Notes under the pieces: generated by a model
Databases searched by the model: none
Told to the model about the DNA's origin: nothing
The model's input: the letters and a program-made list of their open reading frames with translations, nothing else
From: Thermoguttaceae bacterium
GTDB taxonomy: Bacteria; Planctomycetota; Planctomycetia; Pirellulales; Thermoguttaceae
Length of the DNA: 64,000 bases
Reading direction: 5' to 3'
NCBI GenBank assembly: GCA_017939795.1
Contig: JAGBAA010000079.1
Location: 1 to 64,000, forward strand
Program-made: the position numbers and the translations under genes
Shown: one piece after another, positions 1-8,354 of the stretch
Layout of the letters: each line of letters starts with the position of its first letter
Numbering within the stretch: the first letter of the stretch is position 1

Positions 1-156
1 CCCGCCTTCGCCAAGTTTCGCTTTCAGACGGTAATTTTTGTATTTTCCGAACAAATACCCGTCATGCAGATCTTCAAACTGTTTTGAATCGTAGTTCACG
101 TCCTCCGGAGGAAGCAGCGTCAAGATAGATTCTTCAAAATTTTGGCTCTCGCTCAT
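1..156 (-). CDS. Ser/Thr protein kinase, N-terminal fragment (runs off the left edge)
   Basis: The first 52 codons of a minus-strand gene are visible, starting at the ATG at 156-154 and staying open to base 1. After an acidic leader of about 38 residues the translation reads GKYKNYRLKAKLGEGG, which matches the beta-1 strand and glycine-rich ATP loop (LGxGG) at the start of bacterial Hanks-type kinases. Such proteins phosphorylate Ser/Thr residues and are abundant in planctomycetes. The catalytic loop lies outside the window, so the call rests on the P-loop and its position near the N-terminus. The gene diverges from xseA, and the ~236 bp between them holds the xseA promoter. Confidence 0.6.
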   Translation of the reverse strand, partial: MSESQNFEESILTLLPPEDVNYDSKQFEDLHDGYLFGKYKNYRLKAKLGEGG

Positions 157-320
157 TTTTTGCCCTCACATCAATAGACAAATGGAAACAATTTGATTTT
201 ACCCGATTTTCAAAAAGATTCAAGGGGGGTGAATGCATATCTCGGAGGCCTTCCTGGATGGTTCTTCTGCGATATTCAGAAACTCCTCCATAAAAAAAGA
301 GATTTCTGCATATATTCACC

Positions 321-348
321 TTGAAAAATATAAAAAATGTGGTAGAAT
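321..348 (+). promoter_or_regulatory. sigma70-type promoter for xseA
   Basis: TTGAAA (321-326) and TAGAAT (343-348) are separated by 16 bp. The -10 is preceded by GG, as in several other promoters here. The first gene downstream is xseA at 393. Confidence 0.6.
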
Positions 349-392
349 AGACGAAACAGTTTTTTTAACGTAACTCACGCAAGGATTTCCCC

Positions 393-1616
393 ATGGAGAA
401 ATTACCGACATTCACGGTCTTTCAGGTGACGGCCGGGATCCAGAATCTTCTGGGTACCGTCTTCTCGCAGGTCCGTGTTTCGGGAGAGATCTCCGACCTG
501 AAACAGTCGGGGATGGGCCACTGCTATTTTTTGCTGAAAGATCCCAGTGCCCAGCTTTCTGCCGTTTTGTGGAACAGCCGCCGTCCGCGCGGACTGGAAC
601 TGCACGACGGCATGGAAGTCGTCTGTGAAGGAAAGATCGAAGTTTACCCGCCTCGCGGAAACTACCAGCTCGTGGTCTCTTCCGTCGAAGCGAAAGGCAT
701 CGGTCAGCTTGAAAAGGAGTTTCTTGCACTGAAGCAGAAACTGGCGGAAGAGGGACTTTTTGATCCGCAGCATAAAAAGCCGCTGCCGCGAAAGCTCCGC
801 AGGGTCGGCGTCGTGACCAGTCCCTCCGGTGCCGCGATCCACGATTTCCTTCAGGTTTTGAAACGCCGATGGTGCGGAGTGGACGTCTGTATTTTTCCCT
901 CACCGGTCCAGGGAGACGGCGCGGCAGAAAAGCTGGCGGAAGGGATCTCCTTCTTCAATCGGCACGCCGGCCGGCTCGGGATCGACTGTATCGTCCTGAC
1001 CCGCGGCGGAGGGAGCATGGAGGATCTCTGGGAATTCAACCGCGAAGAACTCGTCCGGGCCGTTTACGATTCGGAACTGCCGATCATTTCCGGAGTCGGA
1101 CACGAGATCGACGTGACGCTCTGCGACCTTGCGGCAGACCGCCGCGCACTGACTCCGTCGGAAGCTGCTGAGATCATTTCCCCGAACGTTCAGGATCTTG
1201 CCGAGCGGCTGAAAAATACGGAGACCCGTCTGTCTCTCGCGATCGAAAACCGGGTGCGCGGGCTTGAAGCGGAAACGGCGCATCTGGCGAACAGTCCGGT
1301 GTTTCGTTTCCCATTCCGAAAATTCGACGAATGGACGCAGCGTTTGGATTCGGTTGAAGAAAAGCTGCGGATCCAGGCACAAAATCGGTTCCGGATCCTG
1401 GAAACCGAACTTCAGGCGCAGGCATCGCGTCTCGAAACGCTCAGTCCGCTGCACGTGCTGGGCCGCGGTTACTCGGTGACCCAGAAAACGGACGGTACGG
1501 TCCTCCGTTCATGCGAAGATCTGAAGGCCGGCGAGCGGATCCGGACCCGGCTGTTTTCCGGAACGGTTGAGAGCATCGTCGCAGAGTGCTCGATCGACGG
1601 ACAAAAGACCGGGTAA
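393..1616 (+). CDS. xseA: exodeoxyribonuclease VII large subunit
   Basis: Catalytic subunit of exonuclease VII, which degrades single-stranded DNA from both ends into oligonucleotides in the cytoplasm. The 407-residue length is normal. Residues ~8-100 form the OB-fold nucleic-acid-binding domain, and the catalytic domain follows with TSPSGAAIHD (142-151), TRGGGSMEDLWEFN (203-216) and GVGHEID (234-240), the family's conserved blocks. A coiled-coil-rich C-terminus follows, as expected. The small subunit XseB, often next door, is not found here; the next gene is unrelated. Strong call. Confidence 0.95.
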   Translation: MEKLPTFTVFQVTAGIQNLLGTVFSQVRVSGEISDLKQSGMGHCYFLLKDPSAQLSAVLWNSRRPRGLELHDGMEVVCEGKIEVYPPRGNYQLVVSSVEAKGIGQLEKEFLALKQKLAEEGLFDPQHKKPLPRKLRRVGVVTSPSGAAIHDFLQVLKRRWCGVDVCIFPSPVQGDGAAEKLAEGISFFNRHAGRLGIDCIVLTRGGGSMEDLWEFNREELVRAVYDSELPIISGVGHEIDVTLCDLAADRRALTPSEAAEIISPNVQDLAERLKNTETRLSLAIENRVRGLEAETAHLANSPVFRFPFRKFDEWTQRLDSVEEKLRIQAQNRFRILETELQAQASRLETLSPLHVLGRGYSVTQKTDGTVLRSCEDLKAGERIRTRLFSGTVESIVAECSIDGQKTG

Positions 1617-1705
1617 AAGACCATGCGGACCAGACCGGAGGTAAAACTGTCCGCCGAAAAGAAGGTGTTTCCAAACTCCAGCCCCAAACCTGATGGAGAT
1701 ATCCG

Positions 1706-2434
1706 ATGATTTTTTTTGAAACCGTCCTCACACTCAGCAACGTCGCCCGCTACATGGCGACGCTCATTCTTCCGGAAGATTTCCGGAACATGCAGATAGA
1801 AGAGATCCATCTGAGCACACGGACTCTCAACAGCAACGGCACCCAGTCGCTGAAGGTGACGTATACGCAGCCGGGAAGGGTTGAAGATTTTGACCTCGAT
1901 CCGGACATGCATGCGTTTCGCATGATCCAGACATTTCATCCGAAATTTCAGATCGACAAAGTGGAGTTCATGCCTTATTCCTCGAAGTGGCTTTGGAGTC
2001 AGGAGCAGGTGCGGATCTACTTCGTGCAGAAAGAAATGGTGACCTCGCCGTCCGGTGAATTTTTTGATACAGAGGAAGCAAATATCTCGCTGTCGCGTCA
2101 GCGCATCTTCATTTCCTACGGGATCATTCAGGAGTACCTGCTGCTGATGCTTGCGGAACTGGGGATGGATGCGTCGGGAACCGAGGTCCCGGTCCACTGG
2201 GATGAAAACAAAGCCGGGCTGCTTTACCAGCACGGCAATACACTGGTCCTGTGGGTGCTGGAGTGTGAAGAAGAATTTCAGGATCTGATCTATTTTGCCG
2301 GGCTGGAACAGTTCTTCCGCAAGACGGATGAGGCTCAAAGAACGTCTATCCGGATGAAATTCGAAGCGACTCGATTCACTGCCCGCGGATTGGAGATCCC
2401 GATCGTTTCTGAAGAAATGGGGACGTGGAAATGA
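1706..2434 (+). CDS. conserved-looking hypothetical protein
   Basis: A 242-residue protein with no signal peptide and no family I recognise. It is acidic and mixed alpha/beta in character. A GGAG seven bases before the ATG supports the start. Its stop overlaps the start of the next gene (ATGA), so the two are probably translationally coupled and may share a job. No catalytic motif is evident. The reading frame is well supported by codon bias, the ribosome site and the coupled neighbour, but no function can be offered. Confidence 0.7.
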   Translation: MIFFETVLTLSNVARYMATLILPEDFRNMQIEEIHLSTRTLNSNGTQSLKVTYTQPGRVEDFDLDPDMHAFRMIQTFHPKFQIDKVEFMPYSSKWLWSQEQVRIYFVQKEMVTSPSGEFFDTEEANISLSRQRIFISYGIIQEYLLLMLAELGMDASGTEVPVHWDENKAGLLYQHGNTLVLWVLECEEEFQDLIYFAGLEQFFRKTDEAQRTSIRMKFEATRFTARGLEIPIVSEEMGTWK

Positions 2435-2985
2435 ACCTGAACAGCTGGCTTTCTCAAATGGCGGAAGATCCGGCCTGGGCGATCGCAGCCATCGCGCTGA
2501 TGATCTTGTTCCTGACGGCGGGTTTCATCATCGGACGGCAAAAAGCCTGGCTCTTCGCGATCCTGCCATGTCTCGCTGCGGCGGCTGGACTCATCGCGGC
2601 AGACTACTGGACCTTCTCCCCGAAAGAACGGGTCCGGGACGCCATCAGACAGTGCGTCGAGGCCGTCAAAACGAATCAGAAAGAGGAACTTTTGAAGCAT
2701 CTGGCTCCGGAATTGGCCGAGCAGATGAAAACGAAGATCAACTGGGCGTTTTCGCTCGCGGAATTCACGCACGCATACGCCAATGACGTGAAGCTGGAAG
2801 AAAATCGGTTCACGTCGCCGCCATGCATCAAAGCGACTTTTTTTGCCGGCGCAAAATTCACGATCCGCTCCGGAAACGCACTGACCGACCGGTATGTATG
2901 CGTCATGTCGGTCACGTTCGAGGAATTTGAGGATGGAGAGTGGCTCATCTCATCATTCGACCAGCGCAGCGTTTCCCAAATGTGA
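2431..2985 (+). CDS. small membrane protein with soluble C-terminal domain
   Basis: I place the start at ATG 2431 (184 residues), overlapping the previous stop as ATGA, rather than at the in-frame GTG at 2425. Two hydrophobic segments near residues 13-33 and 38-56 are followed by a soluble domain of about 120 residues ending in EDGEWLISSFDQRSV. The predicted helix-strand pattern and the ending are reminiscent of NTF2-like/SnoaL folds, but this is only an impression. Probably an inner-membrane-anchored partner of the preceding gene. Confidence 0.65.
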   Translation: MNLNSWLSQMAEDPAWAIAAIALMILFLTAGFIIGRQKAWLFAILPCLAAAAGLIAADYWTFSPKERVRDAIRQCVEAVKTNQKEELLKHLAPELAEQMKTKINWAFSLAEFTHAYANDVKLEENRFTSPPCIKATFFAGAKFTIRSGNALTDRYVCVMSVTFEEFEDGEWLISSFDQRSVSQM

Positions 2986-3121
2986 GCGGCGGAAACGTGA
3001 CGGAAACTCAGCTGAGAGGTCCCAGACCATCGCCTTTCAAAATGTACAAAAACCGGTTTTCAAGAAGAAGTTTAGGAAAGATTTCTCCTGAACGCAGTAT
3101 TTAAAAGAAAAGATCCACAAA

Positions 3122-5110
3122 ATGAACCTTTTGTCAGTCAATGCAGTGCGAAAATACTATGGTCCCGATCCGGTTCTGGACGGTGCCGGATTTGAGATCC
3201 ATCCCGGAGACAAGATCGGTCTGGTTGGACCGAATGGTGCGGGGAAAAGTACGCTCATGAAGATCATCTCCGGACGTGAGGAACTGGATGCCGGAACGGT
3301 CGAATTTCACCCATCTATCCGCGTTGGCTACCTGGAACAGAGGCCGGAACCGTCGGAACGGACGCTCTGGGAGGAAGCGCACCTTGCACTGGCGGATCTC
3401 GTGACGCTTCAGAATGAAGCACTCGCCGTCGCGGAACAGATGGCAGAAGAAAAGGACCCGGCACAGCACGAAAAACTGGCGGCCCGGTACGATCATCTTC
3501 AGCAGGAACTGCTTCGGACCGACGCATTCAACCTCGACTACAAAGTGGAGCGCGTGCTTCAGGGGCTTGGATTTCTCGAAAAGCAGCACCAGACGCCCGT
3601 CTCTTCGCTCAGCGGCGGGGAACAGAACCGGCTCATGCTCGCGAAACTCCTGCTTGCGGAACCGGACCTGATGCTTCTGGACGAACCGTCCAACCACCTG
3701 GATCTTGACGCTACCGAGTGGCTCGAAGAGTTCCTCATGGAGTCCAACGCCGCCGTCCTGGTCATTTCGCACGACCGATTCTTCCTGGACCGGGTCACGA
3801 ACCGGACGCTGGAGCTTTTTGCCGGCACGATCGACTCGTACGCCGGGAATTTCACCGCCTATCTGCGTCAGAAGGAAGAGCGGCTCCTCGTCCAGAAACG
3901 GACCTACGAAAAACAGCAGGAAGAGATCGCCAAAGCGGAAGAATTCATTCGCCGCAACCACTACGGCATGAAAGCCGGACAGGCGGAAGACCGACGTAAG
4001 AAACTTGAGCGGATCGAGCGGATCGACCCTCCGCGTGAGATCACCGCTCCGCCGATGGGCATGAAGGCAAAAGACCGGTCCGGCGACATCGTGCTTCGCG
4101 CAAAGGACCTGAAGAAAGCGTTTGACCGCGTCCTGTTCGAAAAGGTGAATTTCCAGATCGAACGCGGCCAGCGCTGGGGACTCATCGGCCCGAACGGGTG
4201 CGGGAAAACCACGATGCTGCGCTGTCTTCAGGGGATCATGGAACCGGATCAGGGAAGCGTGCAGATCGGGACCGGCGTCAAGATCGGCTATTTCGACCAG
4301 CAGCTCCAGTCCGTCGAGGGAACGAGCATGGTCGTCGATTCCATCCGCCCGAGCCACAAAGAAATGGACGAACCGGCACGCCGCTCGCTTCTGGCGCGTT
4401 TCGGGATCACCGGGGATCAGGTCTTTCAGAAAGTCGACTCCCTCAGCGGAGGGGAACGCTGCCGTGCCGCCATGGCCCGACTCGCGAGCGAAGAGGCGAA
4501 CTTCCTCATCCTTGACGAACCCACGAACCATCTGGACCTCTGGGCGCGTGAGGCTCTCGAGAAAAACATGGCGGACTTTGAAGGCACGGTCCTCTTCGTG
4601 AGCCACGACCGGTACTTCATCAACCAGGTCGCCACGCATCTGCTCGTCGTGGAGCCGGGAAGAGTCCGCGTGATCCCCGGAAACTACGAAGTCTGGCAGA
4701 GAATGCAGAAAGATGCCGAAAAGCAGGGAATGCAGATCGGCGGGAAAAACGCACGGAAAGACGATCTCTGGAAACACGGCCTCCAGAAACAGAAAAAAGC
4801 CGGTGCACAGACGCCATCCGGAGACGGAAAGGGAGGAAAAAAGGAAAAGGAGCCGGCTGCTTCCAAACCTCAAAGCTCTCCCAAACCCGCGAAAAAGCGC
4901 AAGTACCCCTACCGTAAGGTCGTGGATATCGAGGACGAGATCTTCATTCGCGAAACGCGTCTTGAGGAACTTCAGAAAGACCTGATGGATCCGAAAGTCC
5001 TCCGCGACGGCGAGCGGGTCAAAGCGACGCAGAAGGAGATCGAGGAAGAACAGGAAGCCCTGAAAAAGCTCTACGAGCACTGGGAAGAAGCCTCCGAGCT
5101 GAACTGGTGA
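3122..5110 (+). CDS. ABC-F family ATPase (Uup/EttA-type)
   Basis: A 662-residue soluble tandem ABC protein of the ABC-F class, which acts on ribosomes (translation factor, quality control or antibiotic protection) rather than in transport. Walker A GPNGAGKST is at 36-44, the first signature is LSGGEQNR and the first Walker B region LLDEPSNHLD. The second half has GPNGCGKTT, LSGGERCR and LDEPTNHLDLW. No transmembrane segment is present. Between the second ATPase and the C-terminal coiled coil (~610-662) lies a Lys/Ser/Pro-rich linker (~540-605). The C-terminal coiled coil favours an Uup-like subgroup over EttA. The exact subfamily cannot be fixed by eye. Confidence 0.9.
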   Translation: MNLLSVNAVRKYYGPDPVLDGAGFEIHPGDKIGLVGPNGAGKSTLMKIISGREELDAGTVEFHPSIRVGYLEQRPEPSERTLWEEAHLALADLVTLQNEALAVAEQMAEEKDPAQHEKLAARYDHLQQELLRTDAFNLDYKVERVLQGLGFLEKQHQTPVSSLSGGEQNRLMLAKLLLAEPDLMLLDEPSNHLDLDATEWLEEFLMESNAAVLVISHDRFFLDRVTNRTLELFAGTIDSYAGNFTAYLRQKEERLLVQKRTYEKQQEEIAKAEEFIRRNHYGMKAGQAEDRRKKLERIERIDPPREITAPPMGMKAKDRSGDIVLRAKDLKKAFDRVLFEKVNFQIERGQRWGLIGPNGCGKTTMLRCLQGIMEPDQGSVQIGTGVKIGYFDQQLQSVEGTSMVVDSIRPSHKEMDEPARRSLLARFGITGDQVFQKVDSLSGGERCRAAMARLASEEANFLILDEPTNHLDLWAREALEKNMADFEGTVLFVSHDRYFINQVATHLLVVEPGRVRVIPGNYEVWQRMQKDAEKQGMQIGGKNARKDDLWKHGLQKQKKAGAQTPSGDGKGGKKEKEPAASKPQSSPKPAKKRKYPYRKVVDIEDEIFIRETRLEELQKDLMDPKVLRDGERVKATQKEIEEEQEALKKLYEHWEEASELNW

Positions 5111-5171
5111 TCCCGTTGATGATTCATCCGGTACCCCCTAAATTTCAGGCTACCGGATGAACGCCAGTTTT
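5102..5171 (+). terminator. nested hairpin after the ABC-F gene
   Basis: A perfect 11-bp stem (5123-5133 with 5151-5161) is nested inside an outer 6-bp stem (5102-5107 with 5164-5169) whose left arm is the last codons of the ABC-F gene. A short TTTT follows. It is a likely terminator, although the T-run is short. Confidence 0.5.
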
Positions 5172-5306
5172 CATGCAAAGGCACCCACGAAAAAACAAAG
5201 ATTGAGTTGAAGTCCCTGATTCGATGGAGAAAAACGGGGAGGCCCGCAATAAAATTGGGTTTACATCTAAAATTTATCGTGAAAAATATTGTAAGGGTAA
5301 TTGAAT

Positions 5307-6080
5307 ATGGGTTTTCGATTTCGAAAGAGCAAAAATTTAGGTGGAGGATTTCGCCTCAATATCAGCAAATCTGGAATTGGTGGAAGTTGGGGAGTTAAAG
5401 GATTTCGCTTTACCCGAAAATGTAATGGTGGTTATAGGGCAACATGTTCAATTCCTGGAACCGGAATTTCATACACTAAGGACATTAAAGTAAAGAACAA
5501 TACAACGGAAGAAAATAATGGGTGCCAAGGTTGCGCGCTTCTATTGTTTGGAATCCTGTTTGGAGTTATTATGACAATACTAACTCTAAAGGATAGTGAG
5601 CAACCACGCCCCTCGTCATCTATCACTTCTCCTACGAATACAACAAAACATTCTACCTCGATTGTAGAATACAAGACATTAAATATAGTACATCCATTTC
5701 GTGTATGGAAAGATAAAAATGGACAAAAGGTAAAAGCACAGTTGGTACAAATCGCTGGAGAAAATGTGACGCTTCGAAATGAAAATGAAAGAAAGACTTT
5801 TAAATTGAAAAATTTTTCGGAAAAAGATCAGCGCTTTTTACTTGCATTACAAAATTTTGATGACACATCCGTTTCCCGTGATTCTCATTTTGAGATCCGT
5901 ACATGGAATCCGTGGGGGCTCCCAAAATTCAAAGCTCGATTGATCGATGCGTCACCTGATTGGATTATCCTTGAACGAAAAGGCAAATTGGAAATTTATT
6001 CGCGTTCCGACTTTTCAGCTTTAGATTTGAAATATTTTAGAAAAATTGGCTGGCATGATCGAATCAAGTCAAAAAAATAG
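5307..6080 (+). CDS. DUF4236 / SHD1-like membrane protein
   Basis: The start is placed at ATG 5307 so the protein begins MGFRFRKS, the usual start of DUF4236; an upstream in-frame TTG is less likely. Residues 1-58 match the DUF4236 pattern (NISKSGIG, GVKGFR, GTGISYT). A hydrophobic segment lies near 73-93. After a Ser/Thr-rich linker come two ~50-residue units, the first clearly SHD1-like (FRVWKDKNGQKVKAQL, later VTLRNENERKTFKLKNFS), the second weaker. SHD1 domains are common in planctomycetes. The gene and its flanks are much richer in A+T and use different codons from all neighbours, which suggests recent transfer. Function unknown. Confidence 0.75.
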   Translation: MGFRFRKSKNLGGGFRLNISKSGIGGSWGVKGFRFTRKCNGGYRATCSIPGTGISYTKDIKVKNNTTEENNGCQGCALLLFGILFGVIMTILTLKDSEQPRPSSSITSPTNTTKHSTSIVEYKTLNIVHPFRVWKDKNGQKVKAQLVQIAGENVTLRNENERKTFKLKNFSEKDQRFLLALQNFDDTSVSRDSHFEIRTWNPWGLPKFKARLIDASPDWIILERKGKLEIYSRSDFSALDLKYFRKIGWHDRIKSKK

Positions 6081-6295
6081 AAATTGCGATGCACAAACAA
6101 GCAAACATCCCTCCGTTCCATTATGAAAGTATTAATGGTATATAGCCGCTAGAAAGGGTACCACAATACAAATTTTTGGACGATGACATTTTCTTTTCGT
6201 GTAAAGGATGCTAGAAAAAATCGAAAAGACTTTGCGGATCTCGTGTCAAAAGATCCTCATTCTGTGAGCTTTCAGTGCTCTCAGTCGTAAAAATA

Positions 6296-6333
6296 CGGTC
6301 TGCCGTCGAGTCGTCGTTCCCGCTGGCAGACCG
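6296..6333 (-). terminator. intrinsic terminator behind the phosphoesterase remnant
   Basis: A 9-bp perfect stem (6296-6304 with 6325-6333) is followed on the minus strand by TATTTTT. It sits directly after the stop codon of the truncated phosphoesterase copy and is probably a leftover of the original gene. Confidence 0.65.
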
Positions 6334-6340
6334 TGCAGGA

Positions 6341-6580
6341 TCACTTCGCCATAGGTTTAAACTCTGCCAGCCGCCAGGCTCCGCGTGCGTTGGCCTCGGT
6401 GGTAATGAAGGGTTTGCCGTTCACAATGTCGAGCGTCGTGGAATGAACGTGCCCGCAGAGATTGCCAAGCAGATTCGGCGACTCGCACAAAAGGCGGTAA
6501 AAGTCGAAGGAGACCTGCGTATGACCGCCTTCACGCCAACGTTCCCGCCGTTCGATCTCCCAGTTTCTGTCGGATCCTGG
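6341..6580 (-). pseudogene. 3' remnant of a metallophosphoesterase gene
   Basis: The minus-strand translation of 6341-6574 reproduces the last ~77 residues of the intact phosphoesterase at 6910-8007, including CGHVHSTTLDIVNGKPF and the ending EFKPMAK. Everything upstream is gone, including the metal-binding motifs. The two DNA copies differ at many synonymous sites, but a 51-bp block at the break end (6529-6579 versus 7098-7148) is identical. This fits an older paralogue that lost its 5' part, with later gene conversion or recombination at that block. Not expected to be functional. Confidence 0.8.
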
Positions 6581-6712
6581 TTCTCGAAAGATGGCGAGGA
6601 AGTACGTTCCCCCAGTCTCTTCAAAATAGAGGCTCCCACTACGAAAAAATGGGACCTCTGACCTCGCTCTAATGAGAAATCGCCATCGCCCGGTGCGGAT
6701 ATTTTGTGGTTT

Positions 6713-6905
6713 CAGTGGTTGAGATCTTTGGCGCAAGCGGTCCAACGCGCGGCGGCACTCTTCGAGAGCCGTCGCGCTGCCCGTTATGTCATGAACGCTC
6801 GTGAGGGAGGAACATTTTGAAAATCGTTCCTCCCTCAGACTCCCTCTTCAAAAACTTTTTGATGTTTTTGTATTTTGATGTTTTGATGTTTGTGTTTTCT
6901 TTCGA
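6713..6905 (+). repeat. dispersed 3'-end repeat, copy A
   Basis: The head begins CAGTGGTTGAG. Stem-loop 1 pairs 6747-6756 with 6768-6777. Stem-loop 2 pairs 6803-6813 with 6826-6836 (11 bp, 12-nt loop). An AT-rich tail of TTTGATG-type units runs to about 6905. It is nearly identical to copy B and lies immediately past the stop of the phosphoesterase gene. Confidence 0.85.
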
Positions 6906-6909
6906 AAAA

Positions 6910-8007
6910 TTACTTCGCCATGGGCCGAAACTCCACCAGCCGCCAGGCACCGCGTGCATTGGCTTCGGTCGCGACGAACGGTTTCCCATTCACGATGTCG
7001 AGCGTCGTGGAATGCACGTGCCCGCAAAATGTACCGAGGAGGTTCGGCGACTCGCACAAAAGACGGTAGAAGTCAAAGGAGGTCTGCGTATGTCCTCCTT
7101 CACGCCAACGTTCCCGCCGTTCGATCTCCCAGTTTCTGTCGGATCCTGCCCCCCATGCTGGATGGCCGCAGCCGAAACCAACTCCGCGCCCCGGCGCATA
7201 CGGCGGAATGTGCATCCAAACGACGCTCGGATCGCCAAACGCCAATTCTTTCTGCAGGAAATCGAGCTGGGCGGGGAGGATCTCGTAAATGGAATCATCG
7301 ATGAACAAATGCCGCACCCCCTTTACGCAGACCGAGTACGCCAGCGGGTCCGCGTTTTCCGGATAGAGTTTCCCGAGACGTTTCGGGATCCATTCTTCTC
7401 GCTTTGCCGCATCACTTCCCGGCCAGCCCTCGTAGTGCCAGTCATGGTTTCCGGAAGTGAAGAAGTACGGGATCCCATCCGCCTTGAGTTTCTCAAGCCG
7501 TTCCAGAAGCCAGTCTGCCGCAGCCTCAGATGGAAAACTCAAAATATCGCCGGTCAGTGCGACCGCATCCACTTTCTTTTCCCGCGCAAAACGCAGAGCC
7601 GCCTCCAAAGACTCCATCGGCCCGGTCGGTTTCCCCGTCATGTAGTGTGCCGTCTGATGGTATGCCGCCGCCATGCGCGCACTGTACTGAACGAAATCCT
7701 TTCCCCGTTCGTCATCGAGAAAAAGATGCGTGTCCGTCACGTGCAGGATCCTGGAATCGGTCGAAAGCCCCGGAATAAAAAATTGCGCGTTCGTTCCGTT
7801 CATTCCAAAAGCTGCTCGCTGCGGTAAAACAGATCCTGCGGCAGATAGTGCGGTTGGCTCTGCGGGAAACGCCGAGGGCACAGAAATTGGCAAGGGCACA
7901 GAAATTGGCAAGACAGCCCCTGAAAACAAGGTGCCTGCCCCCGAAATGGAGAGTGCGGAAACGGCAGAATGGGTCAAAAATTGACGGCGGGAATGGTCGA
8001 AATGCAT
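6910..8007 (-). CDS. exported calcineurin-like metallophosphoesterase
   Basis: The start is set at ATG 8007, with GAGGA just upstream, giving 365 residues that begin MHFDHSRRQFL. This is a twin-arginine signal, so the enzyme is exported folded. Metallophosphoesterase motifs follow in order: DTHLF, a GDILS block, GNHDWH, and the terminal GHVHSTT, consistent with a two-metal phosphodiesterase or phosphatase. The substrate is unknown. A short in-frame repeat (PISVP units) follows the signal peptide. The longer in-frame extension upstream translates a minisatellite in the leader and is unlikely to be coding. A truncated paralogue lies just downstream. Confidence 0.85.
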   Translation of the reverse strand: MHFDHSRRQFLTHSAVSALSISGAGTLFSGAVLPISVPLPISVPSAFPAEPTALSAAGSVLPQRAAFGMNGTNAQFFIPGLSTDSRILHVTDTHLFLDDERGKDFVQYSARMAAAYHQTAHYMTGKPTGPMESLEAALRFAREKKVDAVALTGDILSFPSEAAADWLLERLEKLKADGIPYFFTSGNHDWHYEGWPGSDAAKREEWIPKRLGKLYPENADPLAYSVCVKGVRHLFIDDSIYEILPAQLDFLQKELAFGDPSVVWMHIPPYAPGRGVGFGCGHPAWGAGSDRNWEIERRERWREGGHTQTSFDFYRLLCESPNLLGTFCGHVHSTTLDIVNGKPFVATEANARGAWRLVEFRPMAK

Positions 8008-8032
8008 GAGATCCTCGCAAACTGAAATTTTG

Positions 8033-8091
8033 GGGAATTGGAATTGGGTTGGGAATTGAGTTGGGAATTGGGTTGGGAATTGGGGAAACCA
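8033..8091. repeat. minisatellite in the phosphoesterase leader
   Basis: Short imperfect tandem units built on TTGGGAATTGGG occupy the bases just upstream of the phosphoesterase ribosome-binding site. Copy-number change here would alter leader length without touching the protein. Confidence 0.7.
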
Positions 8092-8222
8092 AAAACGCTC
8101 CAAGACTCTCAGTATACCATGCCGCCGAACTCAAAAAAAGGGGGGAGGACTGGTTTTTCGGGAAATTCTGAAAGGAAGTTCCTCTTTCTGTCTGATTTTT
8201 TTGACTTTTCATCCTTCGGGTC

Positions 8223-8250
8223 TTGACTTTTCGAAAGTCTGGGGTAAAAT
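8223..8250 (+). promoter_or_regulatory. sigma70-type promoter for the pseudouridine synthase
   Basis: TTGACT (8223-8228) and TAAAAT (8245-8250) with a 16-bp spacer and GG before the -10. It implies a leader of about 100 nt before the gene at 8355. Confidence 0.65.
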
Positions 8251-8354
8251 CAGACTCACTGAAAATGGTCGGTAGGAGCCTTGGGAAATTTCAGGGACCG
8301 GCGGACCAGTTCCCCGACAAAACGTCCTTTTTGAGGTAAAGTCCAGGATCTAAA

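Noticed and set aside
3134-5080. 648-codon open frame antisense to the ABC-F gene
   Set aside because: It mirrors a strongly supported gene, has no ribosome site and has no domain-like character; codon bias of the real gene keeps the opposite frame open.
6713-6905. Insertion sequence or MITE
   Set aside because: No terminal inverted repeats, target-site duplications or transposase are visible in any of the five copies; placement at gene ends fits a 3'-end element better.
8008-8103. N-terminal extension of the phosphoesterase (FPTQ repeats)
   Set aside because: It would bury the twin-arginine signal; the internal ATG at 8007 has a good ribosome site.
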